From a virus, in the IMG/VR virus record IMGVR_UViG_3300042558_001390, positions 1 to 52,961 of that record: DNA of 52,961 nucleotides; one strand, written 5' to 3'. How positions within the stretch are numbered: position 1 is the stretch's first letter; the number at the start of each line of letters is the position of its first letter. The translations under genes and the position numbers were made by a program. The notes under the pieces were generated by a model. That model worked only from the letters and a program-made list of their open reading frames with translations, did no database searches and was not told the origin of the DNA. Positions 30,576 to 40,859 of this stretch are shown here, in pieces.

Positions 30576-33500
30576 TTAAGTTATACAATCGCATTCGATA
30601 TTAGTTATGGTTATGCTTGTCGTAGAATAAGGAGCTCCAACAGAGCAATATACAACATTTGTTGCTGAAGCTAATAGTGGTAAACTTGTCAATACTCCAT
30701 TTTGGTCATAAAAGAAAACTGTCGTATTAAAAGCTTCGTTGTTTGTTACTTGATAGTAATTGTATGGCGTTGTACACGTTAAATCACAACTACAACAAAC
30801 ATCAAGTGCACTTGTTCCAAAACATAAGTCAACTTCAACACCACAAGGAGCACAAGGTTGTTGAGGTAATAATATTCCATTTACAAGCTCTCTTACTATA
30901 CCATCAGCAGAATAGAATCCATTTGACGCAAATGTAGTCATATTTATATCTGTAAATATTGAAGTTGAATTTGCAAAAGAAGCATTTAAGTAATAGTTGC
31001 CCGGAACACAGTTACAACAAGAATCAATTCTTGTAGTTCCAAAACAAAGTTCAGCCGGTATAGCATCTCTCAAGTCCCAAATTAAATATAAGAACTCTCC
31101 GTTTGCGCTTGGAGGAACTATAAAGTCCGCATAAAACAAAGGCGTACTTCCTAAGTTTGGAGTAGCTGTAGTTGAAGCTGCTAATAAAGACTGAATGTCG
31201 ATGTCGTTATTATCAAATAATACAGGGCTTCTAAAGTATTTAAACTTATCTTGAGCTAAATTAAAATCAAAAGTATCAGGTACTATCTTATTGGTAGATA
31301 GCCTCATAGTGCTTGAATCAGTAGGGAATCCTCCTGAACCTACAAAACCTGAAGTTATATTATATCTTGATACAAGCGGAGTATTTGTGCCACTTCCAAA
31401 AACAACTAAATTAGATAACAATGGACCAACAAAAGCTCCATCAATATATCTGTATTGCGTATGAATAGTTTTACCTGCTTCGGAATTATTAGTAAGCACA
31501 ACCTCTACAATGTTTAAAATTTTTGCCTGACAACAATCAGCTAAAATAGAAACAACCATATCTCCTGTATAAGTAAGTGTTATCTGTGCCGTTTCAACCA
31601 AGACATTGTCTTTATCAAAGAAAATGTTTCCATCAACATTTGTATTTCCCGAAGAAACTATTGTTCCATTATAATTCACTTCAATATTTAAAACAGCACC
31701 TACCTCAATATTTGTAAACATCCAACTAACTTTAGATGAACCAACAAGAGGTCCTAAATTAACACAATATGTAAACTGTTTAGATTCCTCATCTACTGAC
31801 AATGTAAATGTCTGACTTACACCACAACTTAAACACTGAGGATTTGAAGGAAGCAACTCTTCGTTCACACTTAAAACATACTCATTCATATAAGGGTCAA
31901 ACCCTCCAAGTTTTTGAGTATTGAAAGAATTATTAAAGGTATCTCTAAACCAAGTTCTCATACTTTGTTCAGATATTACTACCAATTGGTCATTTGAACT
32001 TGAGTTTCCTTTTAATTGAATCACAGCGCCACGTTTTACATCTGTAAAATATCTATCATATCCCCATTGAACATAACTCTCAGGATTAAAACTAATACCG
32101 TACTTTTCAGTACGAGCTATTTGCGTTCCTAAAACCTCAGGAGTCGCTGTAATTATATTTCCGGCACTTGCATCAGATAATAAATTTTTACCTGCTAAAA
32201 CATAAGATATTTTATCTTCCTGTAAAGTAAGTACATCTGTCTCTCTTCCGTCTAATATAAATATCTCTCCAAAAGAAGCCTCGCAGTTTTTGTAATTAGA
32301 TAATCCTTTATTGAACTCATTAAGTCTATTTACGTTGGTTTCCTGATTATAGTTACCACTATAGGTAATATCAGAAAATCTGTCTGCTTCTTTGTAATCC
32401 TGTTCTGCCACTGTAGTAACGCGCTCTCCTAAATTGAAACTTCTTCCAACTATAGAGTCATTTATTTTATAACTTTCAGCACCGTTACCAAAAGAGTAAC
32501 AGTTGTAAAATCCTGTGTCAATAATACCAGGGACTAGATTAGTTTGGTCTTGAACATTTCCTAAATGGTATCCGTAGGCATCAATAGCAAATGATAAATT
32601 ATTCTCAAAGAATACGTCAGGTAAAGCATCAGATGGTTGTGTTTCAAATATTATAGTATCTAAAGCTCTAAATACTTGAATATTAGCATATACAAAAAAC
32701 CTCCTTCTATCTCTAGTGCCTCCTCTACAACTTTGCCCTGACGTCATATTCAACCAAAGTCTATTAGTTGCAGTATCTCTATTGAATTGAAGATGACAAA
32801 TATTAAAAGAATAGGTAGGGTCACCAAACCCAGGTATAAAATTAATACTTGCACCATCTGTAGTTGCACGAGTTAATGTTGTACTAATATTATCTCCAAT
32901 CCACCACTCATACATATTATCATAATTTCTTGATGATGTAAAAGTACTTGAATATTCAGCATATAATCTCTCACATTTACCAGCTACACCTGCCCTCTCT
33001 CCTTTTAAATATATTGTTATCTTACTTCCAGCAGGAACACTATAATCTTCATACTCCCAAGTAGGGTGCAAAGGGTCATATCCTAATGTTTTTTGAATAT
33101 TCATAGGATATTGTAACGTAACATAATAAACATTATCATAACTTACTGATGTTTTAGCAGAAAGTTCTCCAGGAGCTATAGTGGAAAGAGGATCTATTAC
33201 AAGATTAAAAGTGCTTGGATTTATTTTCATATAAATTCCAGCAAGAACTACTACATTTTCTTTTGGCGTTATAAAATTAGAAGCTTGAGCTGTTTTTTCA
33301 AGAACTGTAGCTATAGCACAAGTTTGAGAAGGTCCGTTTGTATCTGCTTTAACTAATAACTTATCTCCGTTTTCTACTTTTTTCATATTCTCCCCTTCTA
33401 ATAAAAACCAAGCAAAGTTAGTTTGAGGATCTGTAAAAAATATATTAGAGTAAATTGTTTCGTAATTCTCTTGGTCAGGTTTTATTACAAACTTATATCT

Positions 33501-35435
33501 TTTAGCCCAAGAAGGAGCAATTTGAGTAGGGGGTATTGTAACTCTGATACTATTCTTATTTGCAGAATAACCACAAGGTACAAACACAGTATTATTTTGA
33601 CTCACTAAAGCCGTTGTAGCTCTATTAAACTCATCCATATAGACAATACCAACTTCATAACCTCTATTACTATGAAGACTTGATGGTGTTGCTATTTTTT
33701 GATAAGTAGCATCTGCAAATACACTAGAATAGTATTCATACACAGTTTGAGTAGGCGTAACAATATCATCTACATACTTCATTGCAGGTACTTGGAAACC
33801 TATAGAACTACTAGCTGGTGTAGTTATTATTTTAAAAGGCTCTGATATATTGTTAATTCCACTTGCTATCTTTGTAAATACACCTAAATTAATAGGAACT
33901 ACACAGTTAAATTGGTCTGTAAATGTGGTTCCTGTACAAGCTGTTGACACAGGCTCTATATTTGCTACAGTACCTATTGCTTCAACAAATTCAGGACTTG
34001 ATGCTAAAGCATATACAGATGAATAATTTGTGCTTAAAAAGAATGTAAAATCTAAGTCAAATACATCAGTTGTTTCGGTAGGAAAAAGTGGATCTCCTGT
34101 AAATGTTGAATGTTCAAATGAAATTTGAAGGGTAATTGAAGAACCTGCAATTAATTCTAATCCTGTTAAATCAATATAAACAATAGAATTAGGTATAGAT
34201 TCTCCTACAGCCGAAGGGTCTATATTATAAAGTCCGCTAGTTGCAGAATCAGGAATATCTTCATTTCCTATTTGTTCTGTTATTAAAGTAGTGATGTATT
34301 CAAATTTTACAGGAACTTTATTCTTGTCAACTAAATCATAACCCTCAACATAGTTTCCATACATCAACCTATTACCCATAATAGTTTGAGCTTTGGCAAA
34401 ACGTGGAACATTATCATAAAGTCTTAAAATTTCAGCTTCATTTAATACTGTAAATATTTTACTATTATTGAATGAATATTGTAAAACTTGATTATTTACA
34501 CCCCCTAAATCCTCTGCCTTATTAAGTTTTTCAATAATCTTAATAATATTCTTATTTGACTCTTTAAACAATAAATCAATACCAACTACAAGAGGTCCTC
34601 CTGAATTGTATTTTATAATAGCTGTATTACAGCTATTTTTCATACCTTCATTAAGCATACTATTGGTACTAAACTCAAAAGTCCCTGGTATAAATGCAGG
34701 TTCAGACCATTGAGATGTAGCTGAATATTCTCCATCTGCATATTTATATCTATAGGCAAAACATATAAACCTTGTTTCTAAGAAATTCTCTTGACCACTT
34801 GTTATAATTGGGGTCACAATAGGAGATTCTGTCGGTGGTTTTTTAATTACAAGAATAGATTCTTTTAATATCTCAGGAAAAGACGCTGATAAAGATGGTG
34901 TATAGTAGTCAATGTTGCTCGGAGATGGATTAGCATAATTTTTTTTAATGTTAATTACTCTTGGAGGATTATAATCGTCTGTAAAAAATAATAAATCTTC
35001 AATTATGTTTACACCTGTGATTAAATATGCAGCATTAAAGTTTAACGTAGTATTTATACCACCCCCATCGTCTATACTTACGATATGATAAGTAAGAACA
35101 TCGAAATAAACGTTGTATGAAACTATTAAATCAAGTTTGCCTGTAGCTCCAACTGTAAAAGTTGGATCGTGAACAAACCAATAAATGGTTTCTCTTGCAC
35201 TATCTTCTATAGCACCAATACATCTTGCATTTACGCTAAGAGGAGTTCCATCTATATACGATAATTCAGTTAATGGAGAATTCCCTTTTGTATTAGATAT
35301 AACACCAACCTCAGAATTTTCGGTTGACCCCATTCTGATATTCATAGCGTCAATATACTCTCCATCAGGAACTAATCGTTCATCAACGACTTTGTTCATT
35401 CTCCCTGATATAAAATTTCTTGTTACGTTTGCCAT
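30576..35435 (-). CDS. Large tail protein (nozzle or stabilisation type)
   Basis: A 1619-residue protein. The N-terminus (MANVTRNFISGRMNKVVDER, then LVPDGEYIDAMNIRMG) resembles starts of tail-nozzle or stabilisation proteins of podoviruses that infect Bacteroidota. The middle is beta-rich with many Asn, Thr and Tyr. The last 157 residues hold two Cys-rich modules starting LCFGTTRIDSCCNC and LCFGTSALDVCCSC. It is encoded after two connector-like proteins, which fits a tail assembly protein. The assignment is by layout and general similarity. Confidence 0.6.
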   Translation of the reverse strand: MANVTRNFISGRMNKVVDERLVPDGEYIDAMNIRMGSTENSEVGVISNTKGNSPLTELSYIDGTPLSVNARCIGAIEDSARETIYWFVHDPTFTVGATGKLDLIVSYNVYFDVLTYHIVSIDDGGGINTTLNFNAAYLITGVNIIEDLLFFTDDYNPPRVINIKKNYANPSPSNIDYYTPSLSASFPEILKESILVIKKPPTESPIVTPIITSGQENFLETRFICFAYRYKYADGEYSATSQWSEPAFIPGTFEFSTNSMLNEGMKNSCNTAIIKYNSGGPLVVGIDLLFKESNKNIIKIIEKLNKAEDLGGVNNQVLQYSFNNSKIFTVLNEAEILRLYDNVPRFAKAQTIMGNRLMYGNYVEGYDLVDKNKVPVKFEYITTLITEQIGNEDIPDSATSGLYNIDPSAVGESIPNSIVYIDLTGLELIAGSSITLQISFEHSTFTGDPLFPTETTDVFDLDFTFFLSTNYSSVYALASSPEFVEAIGTVANIEPVSTACTGTTFTDQFNCVVPINLGVFTKIASGINNISEPFKIITTPASSSIGFQVPAMKYVDDIVTPTQTVYEYYSSVFADATYQKIATPSSLHSNRGYEVGIVYMDEFNRATTALVSQNNTVFVPCGYSANKNSIRVTIPPTQIAPSWAKRYKFVIKPDQENYETIYSNIFFTDPQTNFAWFLLEGENMKKVENGDKLLVKADTNGPSQTCAIATVLEKTAQASNFITPKENVVVLAGIYMKINPSTFNLVIDPLSTIAPGELSAKTSVSYDNVYYVTLQYPMNIQKTLGYDPLHPTWEYEDYSVPAGSKITIYLKGERAGVAGKCERLYAEYSSTFTSSRNYDNMYEWWIGDNISTTLTRATTDGASINFIPGFGDPTYSFNICHLQFNRDTATNRLWLNMTSGQSCRGGTRDRRRFFVYANIQVFRALDTIIFETQPSDALPDVFFENNLSFAIDAYGYHLGNVQDQTNLVPGIIDTGFYNCYSFGNGAESYKINDSIVGRSFNLGERVTTVAEQDYKEADRFSDITYSGNYNQETNVNRLNEFNKGLSNYKNCEASFGEIFILDGRETDVLTLQEDKISYVLAGKNLLSDASAGNIITATPEVLGTQIARTEKYGISFNPESYVQWGYDRYFTDVKRGAVIQLKGNSSSNDQLVVISEQSMRTWFRDTFNNSFNTQKLGGFDPYMNEYVLSVNEELLPSNPQCLSCGVSQTFTLSVDEESKQFTYCVNLGPLVGSSKVSWMFTNIEVGAVLNIEVNYNGTIVSSGNTNVDGNIFFDKDNVLVETAQITLTYTGDMVVSILADCCQAKILNIVEVVLTNNSEAGKTIHTQYRYIDGAFVGPLLSNLVVFGSGTNTPLVSRYNITSGFVGSGGFPTDSSTMRLSTNKIVPDTFDFNLAQDKFKYFRSPVLFDNNDIDIQSLLAASTTATPNLGSTPLFYADFIVPPSANGEFLYLIWDLRDAIPAELCFGTTRIDSCCNCVPGNYYLNASFANSTSIFTDINMTTFASNGFYSADGIVRELVNGILLPQQPCAPCGVEVDLCFGTSALDVCCSCDLTCTTPYNYYQVTNNEAFNTTVFFYDQNGVLTSLPLLASATNVVYCSVGAPYSTTSITITNIECDCIT
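30579..31049 (-). repeat. Two tandem Cys-rich modules in the tail protein gene
   Basis: The two modules, each about 75-80 residues, begin LCFGTTRIDSCCNC (residue 1463) and LCFGTSALDVCCSC (residue 1537). The first continues NGFYSADGIVRELVNGILLP, matched by the neighbouring gene's APDGFYGDGTITREQSSGIL. They define a shared domain of unknown function with paired cysteines. Confidence 0.5.
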
Positions 35436-35436
35436 A

Positions 35437-36360
35437 CTATTTAATTATCTTGTCCATTCCTCTTAAATTCATAAGAAGTCTTCCCGGGTGGATATTGCTA
35501 ATTCTTATTTTTGCATTTCTAAACAATGCCGTCTTTTCTTTTCTTGCACGAGCAACAATATATTCTTGCACTCCAAGTTTTGAATTAAGTATTTCGTAAG
35601 TAATGTAAGCGTAAACATATTTTTCAAACAACTTATTTACACTAATTAAAGAGTCGTCTCCACTTTCCATTCCGTCAGAAACATACTCAAGAATACAAGA
35701 GTGTCCTGCCATACTTGAATCAAAATTAATAACTCCTGCCTTTTTATCAATATTGAAAGTAGGATTGAAATTTGCTGTTTCGGTATTTAACCCAAATCTA
35801 TCTCCAATACCTACTTCAAAATACCACATACCATCATAATTCCAACCATACTGACCATTAAATTGATTGCCTTGATTTAGGTATATACTTTTTTTACTTC
35901 TTGTAAGTCTATCGTAATCAATATTAGAGTACTGAGGCTCAAGAATATTTCCGTTTTGGTCAAATAAAATGTTACCACTTTGGTCTTGAAGATACGCTTT
36001 TGATGACATTACCTGAATGTTTTCCGTTAATGGTCTTAACCAACCATCTTTATACAAAGATATTCTTACCCAATTAACAAAGTCAGAAGGCAGAACAAAT
36101 CTAAGTGCATCAGATACAGTTAGTTCTAAAACTTTTACTTCTTTAAAAGCATCATAATTAAGCTCTTGAATACCACGTTTTGCGTGAAACAAAATTTTGT
36201 AACGCTCTTCATTGTTTATTAAAGAGTGGTTTCCATAATACATCAGCATATAGTTATTAACTATATCTTCAAGACTTATATATTGATAAGAACCCCAATT
36301 TGCATCTTCAGGTTGATTACCATTATTGTCATAATATTCGTATTGAGATAAATAAGCCAT
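35437..36360 (-). CDS. Head-tail connector or tail-tube-like protein
   Basis: A 307-residue protein with N-terminal acidic sequence and a helical C-terminus (EKYVYAYITYEILNSKLGVQ). Position between the portal/capsid genes and the large tail protein, and its size, fit an adaptor or tail tubular A-type protein. Two near-repeats DQSGNILFDQNGNILE occur near residue 130. The annotation is by context. Confidence 0.5.
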   Translation of the reverse strand: MAYLSQYEYYDNNGNQPEDANWGSYQYISLEDIVNNYMLMYYGNHSLINNEERYKILFHAKRGIQELNYDAFKEVKVLELTVSDALRFVLPSDFVNWVRISLYKDGWLRPLTENIQVMSSKAYLQDQSGNILFDQNGNILEPQYSNIDYDRLTRSKKSIYLNQGNQFNGQYGWNYDGMWYFEVGIGDRFGLNTETANFNPTFNIDKKAGVINFDSSMAGHSCILEYVSDGMESGDDSLISVNKLFEKYVYAYITYEILNSKLGVQEYIVARARKEKTALFRNAKIRISNIHPGRLLMNLRGMDKIIK

Positions 36361-36371
36361 ATCTTAAAAAA

Positions 36372-37328
36372 TTATTGTAAATTGTTTTGTTGTTCTTGAA
36401 CCATACTAAATTGAGTAACTTCAGCCTCTCTAATTGATATACCACAATATTGTAATATCTTCATTACTAACCTATATGTATCTTCGTATGGAAGTTCAAA
36501 ATCTTGATAATCAGATTGTGATTGGTCAAAAACAGGTTCTCCATTTGCTAACGTAATATATGTCCATTTTGGCGGTAAAGGGTGTCTAAAGTAAACTGCT
36601 TCAACTTGTCCAAATTGATTTATTGTTTTAGGATAAATATTTATATAATCTCCTTCTAATGTATATGAAGGAAACATATTGTTTGGCTGAGTTAATAAAG
36701 AGCTATTTAGCATAGTTATTTTACCAACGCTTACTTTTTCTGCTTCTTTTGCTGCTTGAGAAATTATAAGATAATTTACAGGAGCCGTTAAGAAGATATT
36801 AGAATCCAATACTATTGTTGTATCTGAAGATACAAAGACAACTCTTGCTGTCTTTCTTGTATTTACATTCACCACTATGTCACCCGGTGTAATTTCAAAA
36901 TCAGTAAATTGACCTGAAGAAGATTTAAGAACATTTAGCCCAACCACATCATTAGTTCCTGCGCAAATAATATTTGTATGACAAAGCATTTTTAAAATGT
37001 AATACGCTGTGTTTCCTGTAGTTGTAACAGAAGGAACAGAAAAAGAATTACTGCCTGGAAGTGAAGGAGTGGTCGCAGGATTAGACAAAAAGTTTGTAAC
37101 TAAAAACCCCTCTATTGTTTCAGCAATAGGACCTTCAACTTCAGCATAATCACTTCCTGCGGCACGGGCATTTTCAGCATTTATAGCTTTATTATAACCA
37201 CTGAAGTAATCTTCAAATATCTCCATTTGTGCATTTAAAGCATACAAATTAAAATCAGATGGAGATATATATCCATAATTATTCTTATTTAGAACGGATA
37301 ATACTGTATTTCTAACTTCGTTTATCAT
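36372..37328 (-). CDS. Connector or head-completion-like structural protein
   Basis: A 318-residue protein. The N-terminal helix-rich part (MINEVRNTVLSVLNKNNYGY, ALNAQMEIFEDYF) precedes a beta-rich centre and a C-terminal YRLVMKILQYCGISIREAEV. It has its own -7 box (37344-37351) and follows a terminator. Structural role inferred from place in the operon. Confidence 0.5.
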   Translation of the reverse strand: MINEVRNTVLSVLNKNNYGYISPSDFNLYALNAQMEIFEDYFSGYNKAINAENARAAGSDYAEVEGPIAETIEGFLVTNFLSNPATTPSLPGSNSFSVPSVTTTGNTAYYILKMLCHTNIICAGTNDVVGLNVLKSSSGQFTDFEITPGDIVVNVNTRKTARVVFVSSDTTIVLDSNIFLTAPVNYLIISQAAKEAEKVSVGKITMLNSSLLTQPNNMFPSYTLEGDYINIYPKTINQFGQVEAVYFRHPLPPKWTYITLANGEPVFDQSQSDYQDFELPYEDTYRLVMKILQYCGISIREAEVTQFSMVQEQQNNLQ

Positions 37329-37343
37329 CTTAAATCTTTTTTA

Positions 37344-37351
37344 CAAATATA
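37344..37351 (-). promoter_or_regulatory. Bacteroidota -7 box TATATTTG
   Basis: On the minus strand TATATTTG lies 15 bases before the ATG at 37328. The terminator for the previous gene occupies the adjoining upstream region, so this appears to be a restart point within the virion cluster. Confidence 0.5.
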
Positions 37352-37354
37352 CAT

Positions 37355-37383
37355 AAAAAAAAGCACAGAAATAAATCTGTGCT
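37355..37383 (-). terminator. Rho-independent terminator
   Basis: On the minus strand AGCACAGA (37383-37376) pairs with TCTGTGCT (37369-37362), a perfect 8-base stem with a six-base loop, followed by at least seven T. It ends the transcript of the accessory head gene. Confidence 0.8.
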
Positions 37384-37413
37384 AATTTCCGATCAGGGAC
37401 AGCCCAATCCAAG

Positions 37414-38157
37414 TTATTCGCTAAGAATAGCCTCTAACATTTTTAATGCGTCTAATCCTTCATCACTTTGAAGATAATGTCCTGCCATTTCATAAGGGTC
37501 TTCCCCGAATGGTATTGATAACATTTTCTTCTTGTTAGTTGAAGTGTTAAACCAAACTTCTCTGTCGTTATTTCTTAATGCTAATAGTTTACTCTCGAAG
37601 AATAAACGAACTTTAGCTTGGAATTGTAACTCAGGGTCGTTCAATATATTTAGAAAATCTCTCGGTTCTGATTTAGCATAAACCAAAATATCTCTCTTCA
37701 GAATATCTGACGGATAAATAGAAGGGTCTTTACCAAACATTACGCGTGTAAGTGTTTCAATTTGTTCAATAGAAAGTTCTCTTGCTGCAATTAACGCATC
37801 TATTTCAAGATTCATATCTGCAACTTCTTCTTCTGCTTCTTTTTGTTCGTCCACTTCAATAAACACATTCCCATTTAAAGGGTGGTAGTGAAGAAACTCT
37901 TGTAGCACAGGATTTGTTTTTGAAACACTCAAGAATCCATCTTCAAAGATAATTGGTTCTACTATAGCGTTTCCGTCTTGTTCGTCCTCAAAAGGACTTT
38001 TTTGGTTTACAGCATATCTTAATGCTCTGTTTTGTTGCTTGTCTTCATCAAACCACATTAAAGGAAAACGTGGGTGGTTTCTTGATGCTAAACTATAGGA
38101 AAGTGGACTTCCTGATTTCAATTTATAGACCTTGTCTACTAATTTTAATTTTGCCAT
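37414..38157 (-). CDS. Capsid-accessory protein
   Basis: A 247-residue acidic protein (MAKLKLVDKVYKLKSGSPLS) with a central helical region (EEEVADMNLEIDALIAARELS). It lies alone between two terminators, directly downstream of the major capsid gene, as head decoration or auxiliary proteins often do. No motif is recognised. The context supports a head or assembly role. Confidence 0.5.
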   Translation of the reverse strand: MAKLKLVDKVYKLKSGSPLSYSLASRNHPRFPLMWFDEDKQQNRALRYAVNQKSPFEDEQDGNAIVEPIIFEDGFLSVSKTNPVLQEFLHYHPLNGNVFIEVDEQKEAEEEVADMNLEIDALIAARELSIEQIETLTRVMFGKDPSIYPSDILKRDILVYAKSEPRDFLNILNDPELQFQAKVRLFFESKLLALRNNDREVWFNTSTNKKKMLSIPFGEDPYEMAGHYLQSDEGLDALKMLEAILSE

Positions 38158-38190
38158 TTTTATAAATATTAAATTCGATTTGATTTACTT

Positions 38191-38228
38191 TAAAAAATAT
38201 AGAGAGCGCCATTAAAGACACTCCCTAT
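38191..38228 (-). terminator. Terminator after major capsid gene
   Basis: On the minus strand ATAGGGAGTG pairs with CGCTCTCTAT through two G-U wobbles, followed by ATTTTTTA. On the plus strand the same arms would have two A-C mismatches, so the direction fits the capsid gene. Confidence 0.65.
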
Positions 38229-38242
38229 TTTTTATGCTTCTA

Positions 38243-39673
38243 TTAACCGAAACGGAATAATACGAAGTTATTTGCACCTAAAGTACATACACATCTTTCA
38301 GATAAGAAGTTAACTTCCATTGCATCTAAGTCAGATGTTTGAGCGCCTCCGGCAGAACCTGTAATCCAAGTTTTGTAACGTCTGTCCTCAGCTTCAGAAG
38401 CTCTATATCTTACGTGTAAGAATGGACGTTTAGCGTTTTTACCTAAGATTTGGTCATACACTGAAGTAGAACCAGCAGGAACCATCAAACCTGTAATTGT
38501 ACCTGTAGCCGTAGCAGCAGTAGTATTTAAACCACCACGCATAGTTGGATCGTTCAAATATTTCCAATCAGATTTGTAGAAATCGTAACCTCTACGGAAT
38601 CCTGTGAAACCTAAGTTTAATGCCATATCAATATCATTGTCAAATAAACCAAATGATGCAGACTGAGCAACACCACCTGAAGTGTATCCATTCAATGTAG
38701 CTAACATATTGTCGATGTCGAAAGACAATCCACGGTTAACAAATAAAGCATTTTCTTCAATAGCACCTTGTTTATCTAAACGAGAAACGATAGAATCCCA
38801 ATCAGTTAAAGTAGTTGGTGTACCACCTCCCCAAACGTTACCTCTATTGTTTACAACGTAGAAGATACCTTCAGACCCACCTTGACCATTTCCACCTAAT
38901 ACAGCAGAAGCTCCTGAGTTGTTCTCAGCAGGAACAGCCTCAATCATTGCAGTCTCTAAATAGTCTTCAAAACGCAAACGAGTTTCGTGCTCTGATTTTA
39001 AGTACCATAAGTAACCTGTAGCACCATTCTCAGTGGTAACTTCAACCCAACCGATTTGAGCCATGTCAGAACCATTAACAGCATATTTATCTTTAATGAT
39101 AATAGGCTTGTTAGAGAAGATTGTATCTTCTGATTCTAAAGAACCAACCATTCCATTAGTTCCTTTTTTGAACTCAGAACCGTAAATAAATACAGTACAT
39201 TGAGTAGATACAGCAAATGCTTGACCTGCTGCTTCGTAGTAAGCTACCGTAAAAGTAGTTGCAGAAGGGACAGCAGTTACAATTCCTTTGTTGAAAACAC
39301 CTGAAGCGTTGTTTTGAATCATTACAGTTTGACCAACTCTAATTGCGATGTAAGTAACACCTGCATCAGCAACAGCAAAAGTAGCAGTCGGTGAAGCTGC
39401 TGCTGCATTTGAAGTACAGTTAGTGTACTTAATGTGAAGACGACCTTGTTCTGCCCATTTGATTTGGTCAGAGTTAGAAGGCATCTCAGCACCTACCATT
39501 CTCAAGAATGATGCGATGGTTCTATTACCATAACGCTCAAATTCTTTTTCGTAAGTATCAGGAAGATACTGATTTAAGAAGTTGAAGTTGGTAATGTAGT
39601 TTGTCTGTAACGCTACTTGCTCAGCCGCTGGCTGTAAAGCAAAAGTAGGATTAGATAATAATGTACCTGCCAT
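38243..39673 (-). CDS. Major capsid protein
   Basis: A 476-residue protein, Ala/Gly/Thr-rich, without signal. N-terminus MAGTLLSNPTFALQPAAEQV, then NRTIASFLRM; the C-terminal end FLSERCVCTLGANNFVLFRF resembles the end of major capsid proteins in crAss-like phages. It lies after the scaffold and portal genes and has its own terminator. HK97-like fold is expected from the class of phage, not shown here. Confidence 0.75.
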   Translation of the reverse strand: MAGTLLSNPTFALQPAAEQVALQTNYITNFNFLNQYLPDTYEKEFERYGNRTIASFLRMVGAEMPSNSDQIKWAEQGRLHIKYTNCTSNAAAASPTATFAVADAGVTYIAIRVGQTVMIQNNASGVFNKGIVTAVPSATTFTVAYYEAAGQAFAVSTQCTVFIYGSEFKKGTNGMVGSLESEDTIFSNKPIIIKDKYAVNGSDMAQIGWVEVTTENGATGYLWYLKSEHETRLRFEDYLETAMIEAVPAENNSGASAVLGGNGQGGSEGIFYVVNNRGNVWGGGTPTTLTDWDSIVSRLDKQGAIEENALFVNRGLSFDIDNMLATLNGYTSGGVAQSASFGLFDNDIDMALNLGFTGFRRGYDFYKSDWKYLNDPTMRGGLNTTAATATGTITGLMVPAGSTSVYDQILGKNAKRPFLHVRYRASEAEDRRYKTWITGSAGGAQTSDLDAMEVNFLSERCVCTLGANNFVLFRFG

Positions 39674-39693
39674 TTTTTTTTAATTTTTAAGTT

Positions 39694-40812
39694 TTACATT
39701 TTTTTAATACTACGGATTTTAAGGCTTCTACCCGAATCAGGGTTTACCGCTTTTACCTGAATACCTTCTGTAACTCTCCCAACCTCAGGTGCTCTATTTT
39801 CAGACATTTGGATGTTTTTAATACTCCTCATTGTGCCGTCAACAGCATCTGCTTTACCTTGCTCATAAAAGAAATCAGCAAATTTATCAGGATTCATTGC
39901 TACAGCTAATGCTCTGTGGTATCCTTCTGCGTCTTTCATTAAACCTTGCTCATCTAAAAACCTATTTATAAAGTTTGCAGGAGTAGATTGTAATTTTCTC
40001 AACTCATTTCGATCCCCAGGATTAAAAGAGACTTTTTTGTCTTTCAGAGCAAATTCAAAACCTTTGAATTTATCTGAGAAAACTTCGTCAGACTTTTGGT
40101 CAAACCATTGTCTTTTTCTTTCGCTCTCTTCTTCATAGCTATTAGCCTGCTCGGTATATTGCTTATACTTTTCGTAAATTTCTTTCTGCTCTTCAGAAAT
40201 AGATTCTACTCTTGACTCAAGAGGTATTCTGTATTTTTCTTTCTGAGCATTAAAAAACTTCTTAGCTTCAGCAACTGCCTTTTTCGTTTCTAATTTTATT
40301 TTTCTAATTGCTGATTCATCATCAATGTCTTCATCATATCTATAGTCATCCATTAAAACATCTATATCATCTGCGTCAAGACCTTCTTGCGTAGAACTTA
40401 AATACTCTCTTAAAAGAGTTTCAGGTTCCATAGAATCAACATCTCTATTTAGTTGCATAAAGTCATTTATGCCTCTACCTGTTTCTTGCTTGTATTTTAA
40501 ATAAGCAACAACATCCTCAGGTAAAGCCTCAGACTCTTCTCTTTGTGCTGTTAATTCGTCTAATGAATTAATCTGCTTATTATATCTTTTTCCAATATAT
40601 GAAAGAACTTGATCTTCTGACAACTCATAAGAACTATCATCATCTGCGGGCGACACATCAGCAGGTGTCGTTTCAACAGGTGGCACATCAGCCGGTTGTT
40701 GATTACTAACATCTGCAAATTGTTGCTCGTGTCTATCAAGCAATTCTTGCTCTACTTGTACGGCACTTTTTTGCTCAGCACCGTCTAAAGATCTTACTGT
40801 AAATTTTTCCAT
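39694..40812 (-). CDS. Capsid scaffolding protein
   Basis: A 372-residue, very acidic, Gln/Glu/Lys-rich helical protein with coiled coils (about 165-240) and a basic C-terminus (GRSLKIRSIKKM). Acidic, coiled and placed directly before the major capsid gene, this is the pattern of a scaffold that guides head assembly, its basic tail contacting the shell. A strong -7 box lies upstream. Confidence 0.6.
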   Translation of the reverse strand: MEKFTVRSLDGAEQKSAVQVEQELLDRHEQQFADVSNQQPADVPPVETTPADVSPADDDSSYELSEDQVLSYIGKRYNKQINSLDELTAQREESEALPEDVVAYLKYKQETGRGINDFMQLNRDVDSMEPETLLREYLSSTQEGLDADDIDVLMDDYRYDEDIDDESAIRKIKLETKKAVAEAKKFFNAQKEKYRIPLESRVESISEEQKEIYEKYKQYTEQANSYEEESERKRQWFDQKSDEVFSDKFKGFEFALKDKKVSFNPGDRNELRKLQSTPANFINRFLDEQGLMKDAEGYHRALAVAMNPDKFADFFYEQGKADAVDGTMRSIKNIQMSENRAPEVGRVTEGIQVKAVNPDSGRSLKIRSIKKM

Positions 40813-40833
40813 TTGATTTGATTTAATTTGCTA

Positions 40834-40841
40834 CAAATATA
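40834..40841 (-). promoter_or_regulatory. Bacteroidota -7 box TATATTTG, scaffold gene
   Basis: On the minus strand TATATTTG lies 21 bases before the ATG. The leader that follows ends TTAAATCAAATCAAATGG, nearly the same as before the DnaA-like gene (TAAAATCAAATCAAATGA). The shared box and leader suggest common regulation or a shared origin. Confidence 0.55.
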
Positions 40842-40859
40842 TAATATTTTTTTTATTTT

